64,000 nt of DNA from an uncultured Eudoraea sp. (GTDB taxonomy: Bacteria; Bacteroidota; Bacteroidia; Flavobacteriales; Flavobacteriaceae): positions 124,001-188,000 of the forward strand of contig NZ_CANLGX010000003.1 of assembly GCF_947490415.1 (NCBI RefSeq), in the 5' to 3' direction. Positions 27,197 to 36,760 of the stretch are shown piece after piece (position 1 is the stretch's first letter; each line of letters begins with the position of its first letter). Position numbers and translations under genes: made by a program. Below the pieces are notes generated by a model. The model did not search any database, had not been told where the DNA came from, and worked only from the letters and a program-made list of their open reading frames with translations.

Positions 27197-29402
27197 ACGG
27201 GCTTTTATTACAACCGGAGTATTGAGCGGGGGTGCCCTGATAATTGGGGTGGCCATCAGACCCGGAAATCGTGCGGATAAAGTCAAGGATTTAATTGCCG
27301 GAGAAGGAGATACCGTACTCAATATCTGGCTGAAAGTTAATGCAGATAACACCATTACGGTTATTGTTCCTCATGCCGAAATGGGTCAGGGGGTCCATAC
27401 CACCTTGCCAATGATGCTTGCCGACGAAATGGATGCGGATTGGAAAAATATCAAGATGTTAGAAGCTCCGGGCAATAAAGAATATGCGAATTACGCCATG
27501 GGGAAAGGGTTTCTTATGGGACCAAAAGATATCCCTTCTATACTTATAGGAACGGTTGATGGCTTTTTTTTAACGGCCACTAAACAAATCAGTCTTCAAA
27601 TGACCGGGGGCAGTTCTTCTGTTCGTTTTACGGGTATGTTTGCCATGCGCGTGGCAGGAGCCGCCGCAAGATCCGTTTTACTGGAGGCCGCTTCAGAGGA
27701 ATGGGAAGTCGCTGCAGAGGAATTAGTAGTTAAAAACAGTACTATTTCGCACCCGGCGAGCAATAGAATGGCACCTTTCGCAAGTTTTGTAGTAAAAGCT
27801 GCGAATTTATCTCAACCGGCCAAACCCCGTCTTAAGACATCAGAAGAATTTACCATAATGGGAACCTCGCCACCGCGGTTCGATATTCCTTCTAAGGTAG
27901 ATGGAACGGCAAATTTTGGAATTGATGTTGTCCTCCCAAATATGAAATATGCTGCCATCAAGGCATCTCCTGTTTTTGGAGCCAAGGCAAAGCCTTTGGA
28001 GGCAAGTGCTATTAAGGATATGCCCGGGGTGCACAAAATTGTGAATCTTGAAGGAGCCATAGCCGTAATTGCAGATGGCTATTGGCTGGCAAAAAAGGCG
28101 ATAAACACATTACCCATTGAGTTTGACAAAAGTGATCACGATACCGTAGGCCTGAATGATATTTATGATAAGTATTTAAGGGATATGGATTCCGCCATTG
28201 CGGAGGGGAATGAAGAAAAAGATGTTAAAAAAGGAAGCATAAAGGACATTTTTAAAGAAGCTACCAATGTAATACAGGCGGAATACAGGGTACCTTATCT
28301 TGCCCATGCTACAATGGAACCCATGAATTGCACTGCTTTGGTAAAAGAAGATGGATGCGAGATCTGGGTGGGAAGTCAGAATCCCTTAGGATTTGCAAAC
28401 AGTGTAGCCGAAGTGCTGGATATGGACACAGAGAAAGTATTGGTACATAACCAATATCTGGGTGGGGGATTTGGTCGAAGATCAGTGCCCGACGTTGCCA
28501 TTCAGGCAGCCTTGATTGCCAAGGAGGTAGACTATCCGGTTAAGCTAATCTGGTCTCGTGAAGATGACATCAGACAGGATCATTACAGGGAAGCCAATAT
28601 CAGTCGCTTTAAAGCGAGCCTTAATGATAAAGGTCAAATAAGCGCGTGGAACAATCAGTTTGTATTTAAGCACGACCCGGAAGAAGCCCCGCACATTCCT
28701 TATGGGGTTGAAAATCAATTTATTCATTATACGAATAGTGAAACACATGTGCCCTGGGGATATTGGCGAAGTGTAGATTCTTCCATGCACGCTTTTTTCA
28801 CTGAGTCCTTTATGGATGAGCTGGCGTTTAAAGCCAATAAAGACCCTTATCAGTTTAGGCGGGATCATCTTACCAATGCACCCCGATTTTTAAAGGTGCT
28901 GGACCTGGCTGCTGAGAAAGCCAATTGGGGAGAAGCCCTTCCGGCTAGATGGGGCAGGGGTATATCCCTTCACCAATCTTTTGGTACCATTGTGGCCCAG
29001 GTTGCCGAGATAGAAATAGTTGATGACCAACTGAAGGTGCATCGGGTTGTTTGTGTGGCTGATCCTGGTTATGCGTTTCACCCCGACGGTTTTACTGCAC
29101 AAATGGAAAGCGGTATTGTTTTCGGTCTTACGGCTGCTTTGTATGGCGAAATAACCATCGAAAACGGGGCCGTAAAGCAGAGTAATTTTCATGATTACCA
29201 GATGGTACGTATGCACGAGTCTCCTAAAATTGAAACCTATATCGTTACAAGCGACAACTGGCCAGGAGGGGCAGGTGAACCCAGTACCCCGGGTATTGCC
29301 CCGGCATTAGCTAATGCAATTTTTAATGCAACTGGGATTCGGATTCGCGAGCTACCGGTGAAAAATCATGAATTAAAGGCTGATTCAAAGATCTTAGGCT
29401 GA
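27180..29402 (+). CDS. iorB: Molybdenum hydroxylase large subunit (IorB-like)
   Basis: A 740-residue molybdopterin-binding subunit with a twin-arginine signal ([15 protein letters not shown]), so the holoenzyme is exported folded to the periplasm. Family landmarks are [29 protein letters not shown], the YWRSVDSS segment and the C-terminal [10 protein letters not shown] containing the likely catalytic glutamate. It forms a complex with the overlapping iron-sulfur subunit. No cytochrome subunit or XdhC-type maturation gene is adjacent, so cofactor insertion and the electron acceptor must be encoded elsewhere. Confidence 0.9.
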   Translation: MGKWTRRAFITTGVLSGGALIIGVAIRPGNRADKVKDLIAGEGDTVLNIWLKVNADNTITVIVPHAEMGQGVHTTLPMMLADEMDADWKNIKMLEAPGNKEYANYAMGKGFLMGPKDIPSILIGTVDGFFLTATKQISLQMTGGSSSVRFTGMFAMRVAGAAARSVLLEAASEEWEVAAEELVVKNSTISHPASNRMAPFASFVVKAANLSQPAKPRLKTSEEFTIMGTSPPRFDIPSKVDGTANFGIDVVLPNMKYAAIKASPVFGAKAKPLEASAIKDMPGVHKIVNLEGAIAVIADGYWLAKKAINTLPIEFDKSDHDTVGLNDIYDKYLRDMDSAIAEGNEEKDVKKGSIKDIFKEATNVIQAEYRVPYLAHATMEPMNCTALVKEDGCEIWVGSQNPLGFANSVAEVLDMDTEKVLVHNQYLGGGFGRRSVPDVAIQAALIAKEVDYPVKLIWSREDDIRQDHYREANISRFKASLNDKGQISAWNNQFVFKHDPEEAPHIPYGVENQFIHYTNSETHVPWGYWRSVDSSMHAFFTESFMDELAFKANKDPYQFRRDHLTNAPRFLKVLDLAAEKANWGEALPARWGRGISLHQSFGTIVAQVAEIEIVDDQLKVHRVVCVADPGYAFHPDGFTAQMESGIVFGLTAALYGEITIENGAVKQSNFHDYQMVRMHESPKIETYIVTSDNWPGGAGEPSTPGIAPALANAIFNATGIRIRELPVKNHELKADSKILG

Positions 29403-29426
29403 TATAATCTATAAAGGATATTTTAC

Positions 29427-29969
29427 TTAGGACCCCGTTCTATTTATCTGCTTTTCTATAGCTTTTTGTCGCTCAAGAAGTCGCGCCTGCTCTACAGCGA
29501 GCTTAATTTTCTGGCTTTTAATTGCGGCTAATTCAGAAAGTAATGCCTTTTCCTCAGAGCTGTCCTGGTCTATTGAGAAATTCGAACTATCGAAAGTCTG
29601 CTCAATACCCTGAGTGTAAATATCTAGCTGGCTAATTAGGGTTTGTATATCAGAAAAAGCCTTTTTGGTGTAATACCTTCCCATTTCAAAATCTTTAGGG
29701 TCCGAGGCTTTCTCCAAATTTTCAATCCCATCTAAAATAGGATCCATAGCTTTATCACAACCACATACTTCTATCTGGTTTTTTACTTTTTCCAAAGCTT
29801 CCAGAGCCTTATAGGCATAATATTTTTGGTGATCAAAATTCTTTGAGCTAATAGATTTCTTTGTGTGGTTTAAAGCATAAGACGCTGAAGAATACGTGTT
29901 GTCGCATTTTGCTGAGGCGAATAAGGTAGCCGTCATAAACACAAAGGATAATAGAAATTCAGGTTTCAT
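29427..29969 (-). CDS. Secreted helical hypothetical protein
   Basis: A 180-residue protein with signal peptide MKPEFLLSFVFMTATLFASA. The mature part is all-helical: two related helical units (FDHQKYYAYKALEALE and FEMGRYYTKKAFSDIQ), a CGC motif at about 73-75, and a C-terminal coiled coil rich in Glu, Lys and Gln (residues 140-178). Not recognised as a known family. It converges on the molybdenum hydroxylase operon with only 24 bp between. Confidence 0.65.
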   Translation of the reverse strand: MKPEFLLSFVFMTATLFASAKCDNTYSSASYALNHTKKSISSKNFDHQKYYAYKALEALEKVKNQIEVCGCDKAMDPILDGIENLEKASDPKDFEMGRYYTKKAFSDIQTLISQLDIYTQGIEQTFDSSNFSIDQDSSEEKALLSELAAIKSQKIKLAVEQARLLERQKAIEKQINRTGS

Positions 29970-30191
29970 TGTAATTCATTTTAAGATTAGGGACCGTAAA
30001 GGAGGTAAACTTTGTGGAATTAAAAAAAAATATGTGGTCAACTGTTGAATTTTGTAGTCAAAATACTATTAAAACCAATTTTAGAGGTAGAATGATCTTA
30101 AAATTACTTTGTAATTATCAAAAATAAAAGGCCATCAATCGCATTTTACGTAGATCAAAATTAGGACCATGAATTGCTGCCATATTGATTA

Positions 30192-31325
30192 TCACAATAT
30201 GTATACCACCAGAAAACCTAAATAAGTACCAAGTGCATTGCCTAAGGTTCCAACAAGGATGGCAGGCAAGATGAGCTCATTTCTGTCAAAGGTTTCAGCA
30301 AGAGCTATGGCTGTAGTGCCTCCACCAATATTAGCCTGACTTACTATCGAAATCATCTCCCAGTCACGGTAAATGAAACTGCCTAATAGAATTACAAGGA
30401 TCCCATGCAGAAATACAGCAATTGAAGCAAATATCAATAAAGTAAGCCCCACCTCCTTAAGTTCTATAACCGAACTAATTTCACAATATGCCCCAATTAC
30501 CGCCAGAAATATGTATACCAGGTACAAACCAAGGAAATGGTTTCCCTTTAAACCTTGAACAAAACGGGTTTGCGCAAGTAGAATCCCAATAGTAGAAAGC
30601 GTTAAAATTGAAGGAATTTGAGGGAAAAAGTTAGTTATTAATTCAGATATATAATATGCGAAAATACCCAGAAAAAGCAACCAGATTAGCGAATGAAAAT
30701 TAAGATGTTCTTTATCCTCTGCAGCTAATGTTGGTGCAGCTGTTTGTACCTTTTTATCTTTCCAGAATGTTCTTAATATGGCAGGGAAGGAGATGGTGAC
30801 GATAATCCATATGGTAGTAATTACATTGTCAACCGCAATGGTACCGGCATACAGAATACCTCGTTCCTGAAAATCAAACTCCAGGGCCACCGCATTAAAG
30901 TTGACACTACCTCCTGTATAGGTTCCTGTTAACATACCAGCAATAATTTTACCATCTTCTCCAAGTATGTCCTGCGGTGAAATCAGATACCAGGCTATAA
31001 GCACTCCCAGGGTGGTAGCCAACGAGCCTATTAAAAACAGGATAATCATTGGAGCCCCGGCCTTCTTTATGGAATTAAGATTAACCCCCAACAATAGGTA
31101 AAATATAGAAATAGGGGCTAAATAGGTAAAAATACCATCATATAAAGGAATAGAATTTGAAGCTGAAGGAATTAATCCCAGGTTAGCTACTACTGCCGTA
31201 AAAAGTATTACCAATAAAGCGGCACCCAATTTTTTGCCAATTTTGGTTTTAGAAATATAATCTGCAAGGATCACCATTAAACACAATACCCCTAAAACAT
31301 AAACAGGATTTTCGATAAAGCTCAT
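30192..31325 (-). CDS. DUF819 family membrane protein
   Basis: A 377-residue polytopic protein with about ten helices. Recognisable DUF819 (YjcL-like) features include the TGTYTGGSVNFNAVALEFD segment near residue 135-153 and the repeated SQANIGGGTTAIALAETF stretch near 330-347, which together look like the paired substrate-site repeats of a transporter fold. Transport of a small solute is inferred; no substrate is known to me for the family. Monocistronic. Confidence 0.82.
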   Translation of the reverse strand: MSFIENPVYVLGVLCLMVILADYISKTKIGKKLGAALLVILFTAVVANLGLIPSASNSIPLYDGIFTYLAPISIFYLLLGVNLNSIKKAGAPMIILFLIGSLATTLGVLIAWYLISPQDILGEDGKIIAGMLTGTYTGGSVNFNAVALEFDFQERGILYAGTIAVDNVITTIWIIVTISFPAILRTFWKDKKVQTAAPTLAAEDKEHLNFHSLIWLLFLGIFAYYISELITNFFPQIPSILTLSTIGILLAQTRFVQGLKGNHFLGLYLVYIFLAVIGAYCEISSVIELKEVGLTLLIFASIAVFLHGILVILLGSFIYRDWEMISIVSQANIGGGTTAIALAETFDRNELILPAILVGTLGNALGTYLGFLVVYIL

Positions 31326-31518
31326 TGGTTAAAGATATCAAAATAATGATACGCTTCTTCCCTGGATTGTTTTTCACCAGTATATAGGTTAATACTTTGA
31401 AATATATATGTTTCGCTATCTTTATTGGTGCTATGAGCTTAGAGTAAAAAATAATAAACTCTTGTACCCAGGTGAATAGGTCAAATATTTCTTCTTATAG
31501 CAAACAAATTCTTCTGTT

Positions 31519-32463
31519 ATGAAAAACTTTCTGATACTTCTATTTTTATTATTGTTGTCTATTGGTTGCAATACGAATCCAAAAATTGAACCGGAACAGG
31601 ACTCAGTTGAAACTAATACCCCATGTGATAAAACAGGCCTTACGCTCCAGATTCTGGGCTCTGGTGGCCCTGCTGCCGGAGACGTCAGGGCTTCAACCGG
31701 ATATCTGGTTTGGTTTAATGGCCGTCCTGTGGTGATGATAGATGCCGGAGGGGGCACTTATCTAAGATTACAACAAGCAGGGGTGCATATTAGAGATATT
31801 AAGTTTCTGGGCATAAGTCATTTTCATCCAGATCATGCCTCTGAGCTGCCGGCCTTGCTTTGGTCCGACATTTTTTCAAGCAGGCCGACTCCATTAAACG
31901 TTTCCGGCCCGGAAGGCCAAGGATCTGACGGAATCAAAGGATTCCTTTCCGCTATAAATGATATGGCAGCCCCTATTGATGCTTTTACCAGAATCAATGC
32001 TATTGAAGTTTTTCCACAAAAAGATTCTATAACAACGGTCTATAAGGATGAACTGCTCGAGGTAATTGCAATTGGGGTAAACCATGCCAATAAACCTACT
32101 TTGGCCTATAAAGTAACCATAGACCATAAGAGCATTGTTTTTGGAGCAGATCAAACGCTTGATAGCCCAGATTTTGTCAATTTTGTTAAAGGTTCAGACC
32201 TTCTGGTATTGCATTTGGCCATTTCTGAAGAAGCTGACAAACCATTTACAAACCTGCATGCGAAACCAGGCAAAGTGGGGACAGTAGCCGAGGAATCTGG
32301 TATTCAGCGGGTGGTTTTAAGTCACTTAATGAAATTAGATGCTACTGATAAGCGAGCTAATCAATTTAGTCTTTATGATATAAATACCACAGTAAGGCTT
32401 GTGGGATCAAAATTTAACGGAACAATTATCGTGGCAGAAGATCTTGCATGTATTTCGTTATGA
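31519..32463 (+). CDS. Metallo-beta-lactamase-fold lipoprotein hydrolase
   Basis: A 314-residue lipoprotein (lipobox LSIGC, Cys17). The MBL motif is HFHPDH at 101-106, after the strand LVWFNGRPVVMIDAGGG. Later ligands are likely in GVNHANK, FGADQTLDS and VLSHLM. It resembles RNase Z/arylsulfatase-type MBL hydrolases but is exported, so a phosphoesterase or sulfatase-like role in the periplasm is possible. It marks the last ordinary gene before the repeat-rich mosaic region. Confidence 0.82.
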   Translation: MKNFLILLFLLLLSIGCNTNPKIEPEQDSVETNTPCDKTGLTLQILGSGGPAAGDVRASTGYLVWFNGRPVVMIDAGGGTYLRLQQAGVHIRDIKFLGISHFHPDHASELPALLWSDIFSSRPTPLNVSGPEGQGSDGIKGFLSAINDMAAPIDAFTRINAIEVFPQKDSITTVYKDELLEVIAIGVNHANKPTLAYKVTIDHKSIVFGADQTLDSPDFVNFVKGSDLLVLHLAISEEADKPFTNLHAKPGKVGTVAEESGIQRVVLSHLMKLDATDKRANQFSLYDINTTVRLVGSKFNGTIIVAEDLACISL

Positions 32464-32652
32464 TGTTAAAAGCACCAATGGTTAGGTTATTTAATGAGTT
32501 CACGAACTCACTATCCTATCTAATTGTAATGGATTGTTCTTCTGAATGTTTAAAAGTTTATAGATTCGGGATTGAAACCAAAATCCAGTAAGAAAAAAGA
32601 CATCCTCGATATGATAATGCACCTTTTCGGGCTTGAAAGGAAAAGATAGTTG
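32464..32652. repeat. Repeat R1, copy a
   Basis: About 185 bp shared with 35787-35973. It begins GTTAAAAGCACCAA and contains the inverted repeat TGAGTTCACGAACTCA (32495-32510, 7-bp arms around AC). No coding content is recognised. Confidence 0.8.
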
Positions 32653-32729
32653 TTGGTTACGAGAAATATAGTGGGAACACTATTTTAAATATGTCATATT
32701 TAATTACAGCTATAATTTCAAATGTGTAA

Positions 32730-32820
32730 AGCACCAAACGGTAACTAACAATTTATGATATAGTATTACTTACCTGGGAAGCCTAATTAAATACAAATTA
32801 TTGGAATAAAATATTTCTGC
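32730..32820 (+). repeat. Leader A, decayed copy
   Basis: AAAGCACCAAACGGTAAC, then AATTTATGATATAGTATTAC and a TTGGAATAAAATATTTC end as in functional copies. The palindrome ACTTACTTGGTAAGT has decayed to ACTTACCTGGGAAGC, and no gene follows on the plus strand. Confidence 0.7.
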
Positions 32821-32904
32821 TTTTATATTCTCTAAAGGACTTCTATTTGAAAAGCAGCTTTTTGATTTGCACAATCTTTGCGGATAGTATAAATGTATTA
32901 AAAA

Positions 32905-32930
32905 AGCACAAGCTTTAATGGCTTGTGCTT
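32905..32930 (-). terminator. Rho-independent terminator
   Basis: Stem AGCACAAGC / GCTTGTGCT around TTTAATG, with a T-run on the minus strand side. It lies 36 bp past the stop of the minus-strand lipoprotein gene. Confidence 0.8.
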
Positions 32931-32965
32931 AAAAAGCCAATTTACATAGAGGTTGCTGTAGTACG

Positions 32966-33487
32966 TTATTCTTTTTTTTCCATATTTAAGGGCGAATGAT
33001 GTTCATGGACTATTCTCCAACCATTTTTAGTTTTAAGAAATAACAAAGATATTTGTTCGTTCACCACTGCGAGATCTTTATCAAATTTCAAATGAAAATC
33101 AGAGTGAAGGGTAACATTAGCGGCATCACCATAAACATCTACTTTCAAATCGTTCATATCAAATTTCACAACTTCAGTGACCGAGCCGAAAACACCTCTT
33201 TCAAATTCTTCATTTTCCGCTCCACCATTTCTAGGTTCTCCATTTTTAAATTCAGTGAACTTAGGACCATAAGCATGGAAGGATATTAGTCTGTCAATGT
33301 CATAATCTTTTACACTTTGGGCAATACTGTCCATAGTGAGTTTTACCTCTTGTTTTGCATCTGGAAATTCATCGTTTAAAAGGTCAATTTTCACTTCTTC
33401 AACTACAACTTTTTCTTCTTTTTGTTTACATCCTATAATTACAATTCCGAATATCGTAATCAGCGCAAATGTTATTTTTGCTTTCAT
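32966..33487 (-). CDS. SnoaL-like/DUF4440-type lipoprotein
   Basis: A 173-residue lipoprotein: signal with lipobox IIGC (Cys20), then an acidic linker and an NTF2-like domain from about residue 45 (SIAQSVKDYDIDRLISFHAYGPKFTEF) to the end (FLKTKNGWRIVHEHHSP). The terminal W-R-I-V-H-x-H-x-S motif is typical of SnoaL-like ketosteroid-isomerase-related proteins. It is probably a ligand-binding or catalytic pocket in the periplasm; the ligand is unknown. It reads against the surrounding plus-strand genes. Confidence 0.75.
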   Translation of the reverse strand: MKAKITFALITIFGIVIIGCKQKEEKVVVEEVKIDLLNDEFPDAKQEVKLTMDSIAQSVKDYDIDRLISFHAYGPKFTEFKNGEPRNGGAENEEFERGVFGSVTEVVKFDMNDLKVDVYGDAANVTLHSDFHLKFDKDLAVVNEQISLLFLKTKNGWRIVHEHHSPLNMEKKE

Positions 33488-33519
33488 AATTTTATATTTA
33501 ATTGGTTATTAGTTGATTA

Positions 33520-33604
33520 TAAAGATATAGTATTACTTACTTGGTAAGTCTAATTGAATACAAATTAGTGGAATAAAATATTTCAGTACCTTGTTAAGGT
33601 AACC
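33520..33604 (+). promoter_or_regulatory. Leader A of DUF6090 copy 5
   Basis: Holds two inverted repeats: ACTTACTTGGTAAGT (33535-33549, perfect 6-bp arms) and AGTACCTTGTTAAGGTAAC (from 33585, arms ACCTT/AAGGT). Between them is a TTGAATAC ... TAAAATATTTCAG stretch that could be a Bacteroidota-type promoter (weak match to the -7 box TAnnTTTG). Confidence 0.6.
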
Positions 33605-33622
33605 ACCAACCAACCACTTCCA

Positions 33623-34417
33623 ATGATCAACTTCTTTCGTAAAATCCGTAAAAAAATGGCAGACAATAACAAGCCTTTAAAATACATGAGGTATGCCATA
33701 GGGGAAATTGTACTAGTGGTGATTGGAATTCTGATTGCGTTGCAAGTAAACAATTGGAATGAAAAGAGATTGAATTACATGGAAGAAAAAAGAATCCTGA
33801 AAGCTCTTTCAGAAGAGTTGAAATTAAGAAGATTTCTCTTTGCCAGAGGCACAGAACAACAAGAGAATAGTATTCTTTCGGCTAAAAATTTGCTAATGGA
33901 AATGCAATCTCCAATACAGGAAATGAATATTGATAGGCTTGATAAAGATATAGATAGGATTACCTCACGTTGGTTGTCTGGTACACCGACCTCAATTTAT
34001 GATGCACTTATCGGATCCGGTGAACTAAAACTTATTTCCTCGGAAGAATTGAGAAATGCCCTTGCACAATTAAAATCTGACCAAGAGTTTCTTAGCCTTT
34101 TTGAAGAACTCCAAGTTAAGTTCGTCGATGATAAACTCAGCCCATTCCTAAATAAGTATATTAATCGTAGTGCTATCCGATTAAAAGGAATTGGTAACTC
34201 ACAATTAAAAGATATCCCTTTAATGCAAAATGAAACGGATTATAATAAAATTCTTAGGAATAATGAATTTGCAAATTTATTGGTGGAATCTATTGAACAC
34301 GCCTCTCGAGTTATTAGAAACTATAAAAGGCTTGAAAGGGTTGTTAACGGTGTCGATTCACTTGCTAATATTGGGAATAGCGGTATTGAAAATCTACCTG
34401 CTTTGAATACTAAATGA
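33623..34417 (+). CDS. DUF6090 family membrane protein (copy 5)
   Basis: A 264-residue member: MINFFRKIRKKMADNN, membrane segment at about 24-42 (AIGEIVLVVIGILIALQVNN), NWNEKRLN, then a long helical domain. Middle motif YDALIGSGELKLISSEELR and YNKILRNNEFANLL near residue 210-223 match the family. It lacks the GRAGKFSKY insertion of the minus-strand copies. Controlled by leader A. Function unknown. Confidence 0.87.
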   Translation: MINFFRKIRKKMADNNKPLKYMRYAIGEIVLVVIGILIALQVNNWNEKRLNYMEEKRILKALSEELKLRRFLFARGTEQQENSILSAKNLLMEMQSPIQEMNIDRLDKDIDRITSRWLSGTPTSIYDALIGSGELKLISSEELRNALAQLKSDQEFLSLFEELQVKFVDDKLSPFLNKYINRSAIRLKGIGNSQLKDIPLMQNETDYNKILRNNEFANLLVESIEHASRVIRNYKRLERVVNGVDSLANIGNSGIENLPALNTK

Positions 34418-34440
34418 AAATAACAAAAGGCTAATAAAGT

Positions 34441-34605
34441 TCCTCACCCACAAAAGCATCTGTCATGGTATTGTGCTAACAATTTCACCGTGAAAAACGC
34501 GAGTGAAAAAAATCATTATCATGTCAATGCTTAGGAAAGTCCTTCAAAACGAAGATTTTGTGGGACATGGGGCTTTTACTTTATTCCGTTCGAATAACCA
34601 CCCCT
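34441..34605 (-). pseudogene. comM-relic-containing repeat block, copy 1
   Basis: The minus strand starts to read HNTMTDAFVGEE at about 34478, a corrupted PHHTISDVALVGGG of ComM/YifB AAA proteins. The rest of the block (34500-34605, with TTTTGTGGGACATGGGGCTT) is a direct repeat of 39000-39110. With 34606-34749 it fills the 330-bp gap between genes. Confidence 0.5.
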
Positions 34606-34738
34606 TTTTACAGCACTTCCAACAGATGCAGATAGAACTAAACAGTAACTTATAATTTATGATATAGGATTACTTACTTGGTAAGTCTAATTGAATATAA
34701 ATTATTGGAATAAAATATTTAAGTACCTTGTTAACAAT
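34606..34738 (+). promoter_or_regulatory. Leader A upstream of a non-DUF6090 gene
   Basis: Begins CAGCACTTCCAACAGATG, includes ACTTACTTGGTAAGT (34670-34684) and ends AGTACCTTGTTAAC. The second inverted repeat is destroyed here because AAGGTAACC is replaced. It precedes the membrane-protein gene at 34750 by 12 bp. Confidence 0.6.
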
Positions 34739-34749
34739 AATTCGAATAT

Positions 34750-35439
34750 ATGAAACTTAATAAGATTCACATTTGGCTTAGCGTAATACTTGTAATAGTT
34801 CTTGCTGGTTTTTGGCCTTCTTATTTAGCCAAACCTATGCAAGTACCATTTAGACTTCATATTCATGGCATTACAGCTACTCTATGGTTTATCCTACTTA
34901 TAATCCAACCATACCTTTACAGTAAAAAAAACGTCCAGCTACATAGAAAATTAGGTATGCTCAGCCTGATACTTGCGGGCGGTGTAATTGCTTCTGCAAT
35001 CTTGATGATTCCTCATTTTTATAACGGCCCGTTTGCAGCTGAAGTAGTACGGAAAATAATTTTGTTTGATGTCACAAATACTGCTGGATTTGCAATTTCG
35101 GTTTGCATGGCAATTGTAAATTCTAAAAATGTTCAGGTTCATGCTCGCTGGATGGTCACAACTGCCTTTTGGGCACTCCCTCCTGCGTTGGCAAGATTGC
35201 TAAATAATGTATTTGAAGCAAATGGGATCGATTTATATTTCAATGACCCGGCAAATGTTATAATTTCTTTAATCCTGCTTTTACTAGTAATAAAAGACTA
35301 TGTGAAAGAGAAAAAAATCTATGTAAGCTATGTGTTTGTCTTTATCACAAACATATTACTGCTCATTCTAAATGATTATATAAGTAATTCATTTTGGTGG
35401 GAGTCATTGACAGATTCAATATTTAATTCAGCCCCTTAA
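34750..35439 (+). CDS. Small multi-pass membrane protein with conserved histidines
   Basis: A 229-residue protein with about six helices. Histidines lie at helix ends in LHIHGITATLWF, VQLHRKLGML and QVHARWMVTT, a layout seen in DUF2306-like and heme-binding four-helix proteins. The H-R/H-A-R-W-M pattern suggests heme b or metal ligands, but I cannot name the family with certainty. It uses leader A, otherwise reserved for DUF6090 genes here. It could have replaced a DUF6090 gene downstream of the leader. Confidence 0.65.
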   Translation: MKLNKIHIWLSVILVIVLAGFWPSYLAKPMQVPFRLHIHGITATLWFILLIIQPYLYSKKNVQLHRKLGMLSLILAGGVIASAILMIPHFYNGPFAAEVVRKIILFDVTNTAGFAISVCMAIVNSKNVQVHARWMVTTAFWALPPALARLLNNVFEANGIDLYFNDPANVIISLILLLLVIKDYVKEKKIYVSYVFVFITNILLLILNDYISNSFWWESLTDSIFNSAP

Positions 35440-35563
35440 AATAACCATCGTCAACAAACACTAAAATGAATATGCGAACTGAGCTATTTGAAATAATATT
35501 TCGAGACAAATACTTCAGTGCTTCTAGCAAAGTACGCGGGGCGCATATCAATTGGTTTCAATT

Positions 35564-35760
35564 TTATATTTCTTGAAGTTGAGGTTGAATGAATTTCTTG
35601 ATCTTAGTAATAGTGTTTTTATTCAAATTACAGATCTTACGAACGTGAGATCCTTTATACCCTTGTTCCAATAACACAATTGGACGTTTATACTTCTTGA
35701 TAAAGTTGATGGTTGATTCTTTTCTCCTTGGTTTTCTTCTTTGTTTGGCTCTTATAGCCA
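35564..35760 (-). pseudogene. Serine recombinase C-terminal relic
   Basis: About 60 residues on the minus strand (RKPRRKESTINFIKKY, VLLEQGYKGSHVRKICNL, NKNTITKIKKF) match the linker and helix-turn-helix DNA-binding tail of resolvase/invertase-type serine recombinases of Bacteroidota. The catalytic N-terminal domain is absent. The frame runs upstream into the junction sequence TCTGTGGGAAGTGCTGT shared with leader A, which is not part of the recombinase. So this is a truncated gene fused to a repeat. Confidence 0.65.
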
Positions 35761-35786
35761 GACTTTTTACAGCACTTCCCACAGAT

Positions 35787-35973
35787 GTTAAAAGCACCAA
35801 ACTGTTAGCTTGTTTAATGAGTTCACGAACTCACTTTACTATCTAATTTTAATAGATTGTTCTTCTGAATGTATATGAGTTTATAGATTTAGGATTGAAA
35901 CCAAAAAATCTAGTAAGAAAAAGTCATCCTCAATATGACCATGTACCTTTTTGGGGTTGGAAGGAATAGAAAG
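35787..35973. repeat. Repeat R1, copy b
   Basis: Same element as 32464-32652, with the inverted repeat TGAGTTCACGAACTCA at 35818-35833. It abuts the recombinase relic through the junction CAGCACTTCCCACAGATGTT. The 630-bp gap 35440-36068 thus holds a recombinase relic, R1 and about 95 bp of AT-rich promoter DNA. Confidence 0.8.
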
Positions 35974-36068
35974 TTCTATTTAAATCCAAAATATCAATAT
36001 TATGACCATTGTCATTTGATTTCATTATTGGTAGAATAATCTTTGATGAATATTAGAATTCATACGTC

Positions 36069-36584
36069 ATGATCAAATTAAAATTATTATTTGTTGTATT
36101 TACAATTTTATCATTCACCGGATGTAATAAAGGTGATGATATCGAACTTAGTTCTATTGAAGGAACATACATTGGGTCATTAGAAAGTGAAAGTTTAATT
36201 AATAAATCATCCCAAGTACCAAATAATGAAATTATTGGAGAAATTAAAATGAAAGGAAATCAATTGGAATTCCATTGTTTTGGTGAAAATATTGATGTTA
36301 TAATGATGTTAGATTATTTTGAACACTATGAAAATATTATGGTTTGTTTAACCGGAAACGATTATTCCAATTTGTACGGACATGGACATGGCGAAGGGAT
36401 GATGTCAGGAGATGGTATGAATCATATGAATTCAGGTAGCACAGATTGGACTAGACATTTGGATAGTGCACATAACCAAGATGAACACCATTTTCTTAGT
36501 GGATTCAATATGCATAACAGGACTTTCAATTGTACTTTTCAATGGAACGGTAATACTGTTACTTTTACAGGTATAAAAAACTAA
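36069..36584 (+). CDS. His/Met-rich lipoprotein
   Basis: A 171-residue lipoprotein (lipobox SFTGC, Cys19). The mature part starts with a short beta-rich segment (SIEGTYIGSLESE). It then has a histidine, methionine and glycine-rich stretch at about residues 113-160 (GHGHGEGMMSGDGMNHMN, HNQDEHHF) that looks suited to binding copper, zinc or nickel. No domain is recognised. It is monocistronic within the mosaic region; a metal-binding or metal-tolerance role is inferred only from composition. Confidence 0.65.
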   Translation: MIKLKLLFVVFTILSFTGCNKGDDIELSSIEGTYIGSLESESLINKSSQVPNNEIIGEIKMKGNQLEFHCFGENIDVIMMLDYFEHYENIMVCLTGNDYSNLYGHGHGEGMMSGDGMNHMNSGSTDWTRHLDSAHNQDEHHFLSGFNMHNRTFNCTFQWNGNTVTFTGIKN

Positions 36585-36603
36585 CCTCGATTTAATTTAT
36601 AGA

Positions 36604-36742
36604 ATATTTCACAGCACTTCCCACAGATGATGATAGTACTAAACAGTAACTAATAATTTATGATATAGTATTAACTTACTTAGTAAGCCCAATAGAATAC
36701 AAATAATTGGATTAAAATATTTCAGTACCTTGTTAAGGTAAC
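36604..36742 (+). promoter_or_regulatory. Leader A of DUF6090 copy 6
   Basis: CAGCACTTCCCACAGATG start, palindrome remnant ACTTACTTAGTAAGC, promoter-like TAAAATATTTCAG and the intact inverted repeat AGTACCTTGTTAAGGTAAC (from 36724). The last 40 bp before the ATG are identical to those of copy 7. Confidence 0.65.
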
Positions 36743-36760
36743 CATCAACCAATACTACAC

